Of a stretch of 64,000 bases of DNA, positions 57,812-64,000 are shown one piece after another (position 1 is the stretch's first letter; the number at the start of each line of letters is the position of its first letter). The notes under the pieces were generated by a model. That model saw only the letters and a list, made by a program, of their open reading frames with translations. It was not told the DNA's origin and ran no database searches. Position numbers and translations under genes: made by a program. The stretch is from Cyclina sinensis (taxonomy: Eukaryota > Mollusca > Bivalvia > Venerida > Veneridae). The stretch spans positions 1 to 64,000 of the forward strand of contig JAAONU010000071.1 of assembly GCA_012932295.1 (NCBI GenBank), given 5' to 3'.

Positions 57812-58075
57812 AAAGACAGAGAAAACTTCAGAATTTGGTTGCATATGACCTTGAATATGGAGAGCATGCTGAGGGGAAAAACGAGAAAACATCTGAATTT
57901 GGTTGTGTTTGACCTAGAATATGGAGAATGTGCTGAGTGAAAAGACAGAGAAAACTTCTGAATTTAGTTGCATATGACCTTGAATATGGAGAACATGTTG
58001 AGGGGAAAAAACGAGAAAACTTCTGAATTTGGTAGTGTATAATCTAAGATATGGGGTGTGTGCTGAGTGAAAATT
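57747..58075 (+). repeat. 65-bp tandem repeat that begins inside the mTERF coding end
   Basis: Five copies. 'gacctagaatatgg' or variants start at 57782, 57847, 57911, 57976 and 58041 (spacing 64-65). Copy 1 is coding and contains the stop at 57809-57811. Copies 1, 3 and 5 ('tgtgctg.gtga') and copies 2 and 4 ('gaccttgaatatgg...gagggg') form two alternating types. Confidence 0.9.
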
Positions 58076-58339
58076 ATTGACAGTGGCATATGCTGTATGT
58101 ATCAGGCTTTAAAAAAGAACTGAAAAAGAACAAGATGTGCTAGTACCTGTGCCTGGGGAGGTCATTTTAACCACACAAAATATTTTGAAGTGCTGATACA
58201 TATATTTTCTTATTTAACGAGTGCTGTAAATCAAATATAGTTAATATTTTCAGGGCAATATCTTTAAAAAAACAAGATGTCCCAAGCTAGATTCAGTTCA
58301 CAATCTTTACCATCACTACAAATGCAAACTAACTGGCAA

Positions 58340-58560
58340 AGGTTTAAGTTACAGTACACACAGCGCAGACTTTGACGTTGTTAACATTGTCGCGGGGGCA
58401 GCATCGTCTCTGGGTGGCCAGTCTCGGTGGACTGAACACCCGAAATTTTGGGTGTCCGCTAAAATGACCACCGCGACTACCGCCGAGGGGTATGATCACC
58501 GCGTGTCGCAGTGACAGAATGCTGCGCGTCCCCACGATGTTCTGACTTGGAGATTACTGC
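58340..58560. other. GC- and CpG-rich patch of unknown nature
   Basis: About 200 bp, markedly richer in CpG than its surroundings ('gtcgcgggggcagcatcgtc', 'ccaccgcgactaccgccgag'). It could be a promoter-like island or a piece of mobile DNA. No coding or RNA-gene pattern is recognised. Confidence 0.35.
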
Positions 58561-58760
58561 ATTTAAACATACTCAGCGTACAGTACATGTACGTGGTTTT
58601 CTTTTTACTCATTCTTATTTTACTTACATGTATTTTGTGACTAACCAGTTGGTCAAATTAAAACCAAATTTCAAATACATTTGCGGTGTAGGTTTATTGT
58701 GTACTTTCGTTTTAGGAATTTTTGAAAAATGCTTGTTATTATATAGCAAAATCGACCAAT

Positions 58761-60999
58761 AATTTTTGCCAAGCGCCTAGACGATACAGATGTCGAAAGC
58801 AGTTAAACCATGTGATATATATTCTAGTCACACGGTTTTGAAATCACTTTTTTATTTTCCATTTAATTCATGTCAGTAGTTTATCATTTCTTTTTGTTTA
58901 AAAAATAATTTCATGAACTATTGATGGACAGGGTTTGTTTACCTTATGGAAGTTTCTGAATACAGATTACTGCATGATTTTACTAAATGCTAGTTATAAT
59001 CTGTTCATCTAAAATGTTGTTTGATGACTTATTGATAGTTTAAGTTAGAGCATTATAAAGTAAAAAGGATTAAAAAAAACTGTATTCTGTACTTTCCAAG
59101 TTGTTTTTACTCCCCTGTTAGTAAATAGGTTTGGGGCTATAGGCTTGTGTTTGTCCATAAAGTGGTCTGCTTGTCTGTATGTTCCCATCAGGTGTTCTTT
59201 TAAGTAATGACTATTTTTTATGCCTCCCCTTTGAAAAGTAGGGTATATTGCTTTGCTCATGTCTGTCAGTCTGGCAATATTCCAAGTGGTTTATGAGCAA
59301 CTTGAGAACGGGCAGAGACTTGAAGTTGACATTTGGTAGGTTGGACATCTTGGGAAGTTGAACTCAATGGGTTATAGGCTGGCCAGGTTAAAGGTCATTC
59401 TCACAGAAGCGTGCAGTTTGAAATGTTGTTTGATCAATAACTAAAGTATAACTGCTCTCAGTACCTTCCAACTTTACAGGATGGTTGGGCATGATCAGTA
59501 AAAGAACCCTATTGTTTTGTTGCAGCACACATGGTCAAAAGTTGAGCTCACAAGCCCAAAGAGTTTCTGATTAATAACTTAAGGACAGCTGCTCCTTTAT
59601 AAGGTGGTTGACCGTTAAAATGATCAGTGTTTCCTTTCACCATTTTGGGAAAGGTGTCTGGGAACTGAGCAGTTTTGAATAAAATGGTATTTGACATTTT
59701 GCATTAAAATTAAGGCACAAGGTTAAGCAATTATCAATAAATGTCTTAATTTCAGGTTAGTCAATAGATGGTGCCAGCAAACATATTTTTTGACAGAAAA
59801 CTAGACAAAGATGATAACTTCTTCACTTAATGAATGAGAATAGGTCACACTGTTGGCTATTATTTTCCAGACTTTTCATTTCGGGAATTACTTTTGGGAA
59901 AAATATGTACTTTTTGATATTGGGAATGAGGCTCAATCTAGGCCCCAAATTAGATTTTTAGATGAACCCTATTGTTTTTGGCCCCCACAGGGTCAAGCTC
60001 ACAAGGGCCCATACTTGCAGGATGGTTTCCTGTCAATAACTAAAATAACCAGATCTCCAAGGACTTTTTCACCGTACAGGATGGTTAGTTCTTGTTAGTG
60101 CTTGTACTTATTTAGTGGTCTTGGATCAAGCACAAGGGAATCCAGGAATTTTAAACTTTGTTCAGCTTTATGAGTAGTTAACTTTAAATCCTGTTGTCCC
60201 TTATTGGCTTTGGGAATTTCTAATCTGTGTAATGTGGGCTTCAGTGTTATTCTGACAACTCTTGTTTATATAATTTCACACAATTTTTCTTCATAGCACG
60301 TTGTGTCATATACAATAACTTGGCATATCGTCTCAAGGGCAAAATCAATGCAGGGTGAATTGCCACAATTTATGCCATGTCATTTCAATAACTTTAGTAC
60401 ACTAGGCATAGATGCATTATATCTTCACCAATTGAAAGCTGTCTGTCTTGGCACAGAATTTGTGTTGCACTCATACATGCCGTTCTCCCGTTACTCGCCT
60501 GGTTCTCCCAATATTAAACCCTTACCCCGGCGCTCCGGCGAAGCAACCAAATCTCCCAATAAATCAACATTTTGTCTTGAAAGAAAAAATCAATAAAATT
60601 CGTTGAATACACACTTAAGTCCAAGTTTGAATACACCAAGTCAAAACTTTGGCACGGGAGATCGATAATTGGTTGATTATGTGACGAAAGTCGGCTCTTT
60701 AGTGTTAATTGTCAGTAACAACTGGTCATTGCCCGGGGTAGTACTTAGCGCCTGATTGACGTAACTGATGTTTGCAGCAAGATGATACGTCATTTGCCTG
60801 ATTGTTGTTACACTATGTTGAATAAAGTACAGTGTATGACGTCAGAAACACAGGTTTTTTGGTTTTCGTTTTTACCCTGTTGTGATGTCCAAAAACCCGG
60901 CGATTTTCCACAAATCTCCCGTTAATGATCCAACACTAAACAACATGTATGGTTGCACTTCTTGCAAAAAAAAACCTAAAAGCCACAGTGATTAAACTG
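58761..60999. other. Intergenic or intronic sequence with dispersed repeats
   Basis: 59218-60260 resembles a bivalve dispersed repeat beginning 'atgcctcccctttgaaaagtag' with several 'aggatggtt' and 'caataactaa' phrases about 90-120 bp apart. 60480-60920 contains paired 'tctcccgtta'/'ggcgattt'/'ccggcg' motifs that may be another element. No genes are supported. Confidence 0.4.
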
Positions 61000-61910
61000 C
61001 AAAGAAGTAGTGAGCAGGGCCTCCTAAGGATTTTTGTGTTAGTCTGTGCATTTGTTGCTAGTGCGAAGGGCCATCAGTGTGTCCATTGGACATTAGATTA
61101 TGTCTGTCTGTTGGTTGCTAGTGAGCAAGGCCATCTAAAGTTATGTACTGGAGGTTTTTTATGTCGATGTGTCCATTGGTCATTAAATTAAGTCTGTCTG
61201 TTAGTTGCTATTGAGCAGGGCCATCTGAAGTTACATACCAGAGGTTTTTTTTATGTCAGTGTGTCTATTGCTTGCTAGTGAACAGGGCTATAATTATGAA
61301 GTTATTTACTTTAGGTTTTTATGGTCAGTGTGTCTTTTGCTTGCTAGTGAACAGGGCTATCTGAAGTTATTTACTTTAGTTTTTTATGTCAGTGTGTCTA
61401 TTGCTTGCTAGTGAACAGGGCTATCTGAAGTTATTTACTTTAGTTTTTTATGTCAGTGTGTCTGTTGCTTGCTAGTGAACAGGGCTATCTGAAGTTATTT
61501 ACTTTAGTTTTTTATGTCAGTGTGTCTGTTGCTTGCTAGTGAACAGGGCTATCTGAAGTTATTTACTTTAGTTTTTTATGTCAGTGTGTCTGTTGCTTGC
61601 TAGTGAACAGGGCTATCTGAAGTTATTTTATATTCTTTAGTTTTTTATGTCAGAGTGTCTGTTGCTTGCTAGTGAACAGGGCTATCTGAAGTTATTTACT
61701 TTAGTTTTTTATGTCAGTGTGTCTATTGCTTGCTAGTGAACAGGGCTATCTGAAGTTATTTACTTTAGTTTTTTGTGTCAGTGTGTCCATTGGTCACTTG
61801 ATAATGGCTCTCTGTTGGTTGCTAGAGAGCAGTTCCATCAGAAATTATGTACCTGAGATTTTGTGTCAGTGTGTCCATTGGTCACTAGTGAGTGGGGCCA
61901 TCTGAAGAAG
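61000..61910. repeat. 64-bp minisatellite
   Basis: Core copies are almost identical with period 64: 'gtcagtgtgtct' begins at 61388, 61452, 61516 and 61580, with further copies to about 61760. Diverged longer copies flank it (61000-61320 and 61780-61910) sharing 'ttgctagtga.cagggc.atc'. Noncoding. Confidence 0.9.
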
Positions 61911-63334
61911 TCTGCCCGAGTCAATCCATTGGTCACAAACTTTGTTTTACCTGTCACCCTAAAGGTTCAGAAATGTAGGGATTCTCCTTAATTTCATTAT
62001 TTATTGATATTATTAGATTATACTCCATTAAGGTCTGGCCCATAGCATGAGTCTGAGTCACATGCATGTGCTTCCAATGTCAAGGTCATAGTAGGCAGTT
62101 TTGCTGTAACTGAAAGTTAAAATAAAAATTGTCACTAGCCTGGATAAATGAGCATTAGAGATGGATCTATTGCAGTTGACACACAAATTACAAAAAGAAA
62201 ATCCAAAGATTTTTGTTTTTTGTAAACTACTGTCTTAAACCAAATGATGAAAATATATTGTCAAGTAATGACATTAGTTTGTCAACAACTTGCTTAAACA
62301 GAAACAACTTTGGGTAACAGATATTCTTGTATTTCCATTCAGTTGGTACACCATGGTAAGTGTTTAAAGAGAAATCTCAAATGCCAAGTACTGATACTAA
62401 TCAATTTTGAAACATATAAGTGAATGAAAACTTGTTCTGTCTGCTTCTTTAGAACCTCTTTGATTACACTGCTTACCATTTCAATGAGTAAGTGGGAACT
62501 TGACTGAGTTGGTTTTAAAGCAGAGATTGTAATGCCTCTGAATCTATTTAGGTTGATTAAAAGAAAAGAACATTTTGTTTTTGTGTGTACATGTGTGCAT
62601 GTGCAGTGTTTTTGCTTATGTTGGTTTCACTTGCATTTTTAGTTAAAAAAGGGCTGATTTTGTGATTGAATTTAAATTATTTTTTATGATAGAGTCAGTA
62701 ATTGCCTAAAATTAATTGGCCTGCTCTAATTATTGATTTCTGTGCTTTAAAAAAAAAAGAAAATGTGAATGAAATATGTACATGTATATCTGACAGGTCA
62801 GGAAATTTCTTTATTTTTGTATTTTCTGTTTCACAAGATTTAGTGTTCTGATGCCAAAAATAAAACCTTTGTCATGGATTTACTGATACTTGTTTCTGAC
62901 TAATAATGCAAATGTAAGTATTTTCAGTCTTTTTAAAACTGAAATAAGTTACGGCTTCATTCTTTGAAAATTTCTTTTTTATTTTTGTCTAGGCAGAAAG
63001 CTGAGAAAAAACAGATATATATTTTAAAAGAAGGCTATACTTATCATATATTTTCTGCAGTGTATTGCTAACAATAGTCTCACAGATTTATTAGTTTATT
63101 TTAGAATGGCAAACTGATTATAAGTCATTTGTTAGTCAGTTATTTACATGTATAAATTATAAGGTCACAGTTACTCGAATGAAAATTCAGAAGACAATGA
63201 TGATAAAAAAATCCTGGTGTCAATTTTAGTTAATTCCAAGAAATGCTTCAAAATACTCTTTCCTGGAGCTATAATGAAGTCATTGAGTGTTAATGACCTG
63301 GTTAATTATGTTGAATATTGCATTGTTCTTTCAG
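61911..63334. other. AT-rich sequence upstream of the last exon; nothing recognised
   Basis: No ORF, RNA gene or clear repeat is supported. It probably includes the upstream intron of the gene starting at 63369, since that exon follows a splice acceptor at 63331-63334. Confidence 0.4.
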
Positions 63335-63368
63335 ATAAATTAAGGGACCATTGAGAGAGAAAAGCTAC

Positions 63369-63519
63369 ATGGCACTCGCTGGACAGTTTTTAAGGACATA
63401 CCTTCACACTGTTAGAACATCCAGTACTCTTTGTCCCAGAACACTTACATCTTGTCTTGCCAGGCTATCACAAAGATCTTTTACCTATTGGACCCAGAAA
63501 TCTGTTTCGAGACTTCAAG
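63369..63519 (+). CDS. First coding exon of an unidentified, probably mitochondrial protein (partial gene)
   Basis: The exon runs from acceptor 'ttctttcag' (exon start 63335) to donor gtaaat at 63520. It encodes 50 residues plus one base. The peptide has five Arg in its first 36 residues (R9, R16, R24, R32, R36), K44 and R48, many Ser/Thr/Leu and no Asp or Glu, the composition of a mitochondrial targeting sequence. A candidate next exon begins at 63971 or 63982, near the window edge. Too little is present to name the protein. Confidence 0.6.
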
Positions 63520-64000
63520 GTAAATAACTTAACAGTATTACACCATAACCCTTCTAACAGCAAACCATATCATAGTTTATTTTTGTTTACTGGAAGGTTT
63601 TTATATAATTAAGGGTTTTAGGGGATGGTACAGATGGATTTGACGTTTCATCAACTGTCTGTGATTGGCTACTTAAATTTTGAAATTTACTTAAAGTTGT
63701 CTTAATCAGTATTTGTTTAACCTTGTCTGGTAAAGAGAATTCAAATGGTAAAAGAAAGGAATTTGGGCTACACAGTCTTATTTCATTATGCCAGGTTTGG
63801 CTGTGTACGGAACATAGGATCTTGGTAACAGCTAGTCTTGTCCGAAGGTCCTGAATTCTTGTATATATTGTATGGACATTTTAGGGTACTAATTATTAAA
63901 ACAAATAATAAAGAAATTTTAAACCAGGGCTGTAATAAGAACAGGTAAATTAAAATTTTGTGATTTCTAGGTTTCTTTCAGGGTCGATATTCAGAAGGTA

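Overview
This is animal nuclear DNA, most likely from a marine bivalve mollusc. It is AT-rich, with split genes, canonical GT-AG introns and a very dense load of interspersed repeats. Several repeats have the look of bivalve families: runs of 'gtccgtccg', 'gtgacctagtttttgacc' arrays, TTAA-flanked 'CCCTTT' miniature elements and tRNA-derived SINEs. The phylum call is inference from repeat style and protein similarity; no search was run.

Layout. 1-14760: a composite satellite-like block with no credible genes. It is built from three repeat families (A, B, C) that differ in sequence and period but all carry the same near-perfect 26-bp palindrome, about 30 copies in all. 14760-17290: dispersed repeats and a 145-bp tandem array with a five-unit higher-order period. 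19351-22959 (minus): a complete four-exon ERp29-type ER chaperone gene, with a LINE fragment and a fold-back element in intron 1. 26606-40167 (plus): a complete 16-coding-exon TBCCD1 gene (566 aa), with introns holding SINEs, TTAA MITEs, 'gtccgtccg' elements and a nested hAT-type element. One TBCCD1 intron appears to be of the GC-AG class. 43620-45591: a DNA-transposon-like element whose two ends carry iterated 'AAAACGGCCTCA' motifs in opposite orientation. 45763-55494: an intact, apparently very young Ty3/Gypsy-type LTR retrotransposon on the minus strand. 56390-57811 (plus): an mTERF-family gene whose C-terminal codons are the first copy of a 65-bp tandem repeat. 61000-61910: a 64-bp tandem array. 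63369 to the edge: the first coding exon of a gene for a protein with a mitochondrial-type N-terminus.

The host genes are unrelated in function: ER protein folding, centrosome/Golgi positioning, mitochondrial nucleic-acid binding, and an unknown mitochondrial protein. ERp29 and TBCCD1 are transcribed divergently. I see no operon-like logic. The two most unusual signals are (1) the palindrome shared by the three satellite families, which coincides repeatedly with rearrangement or identity breakpoints, and (2) the gag-pol junction of the retrotransposon. There gag and pol share one frame split by a single UAG, followed after exactly 8 nt by a 10-bp hairpin, an arrangement like gammaretroviral stop-codon readthrough.
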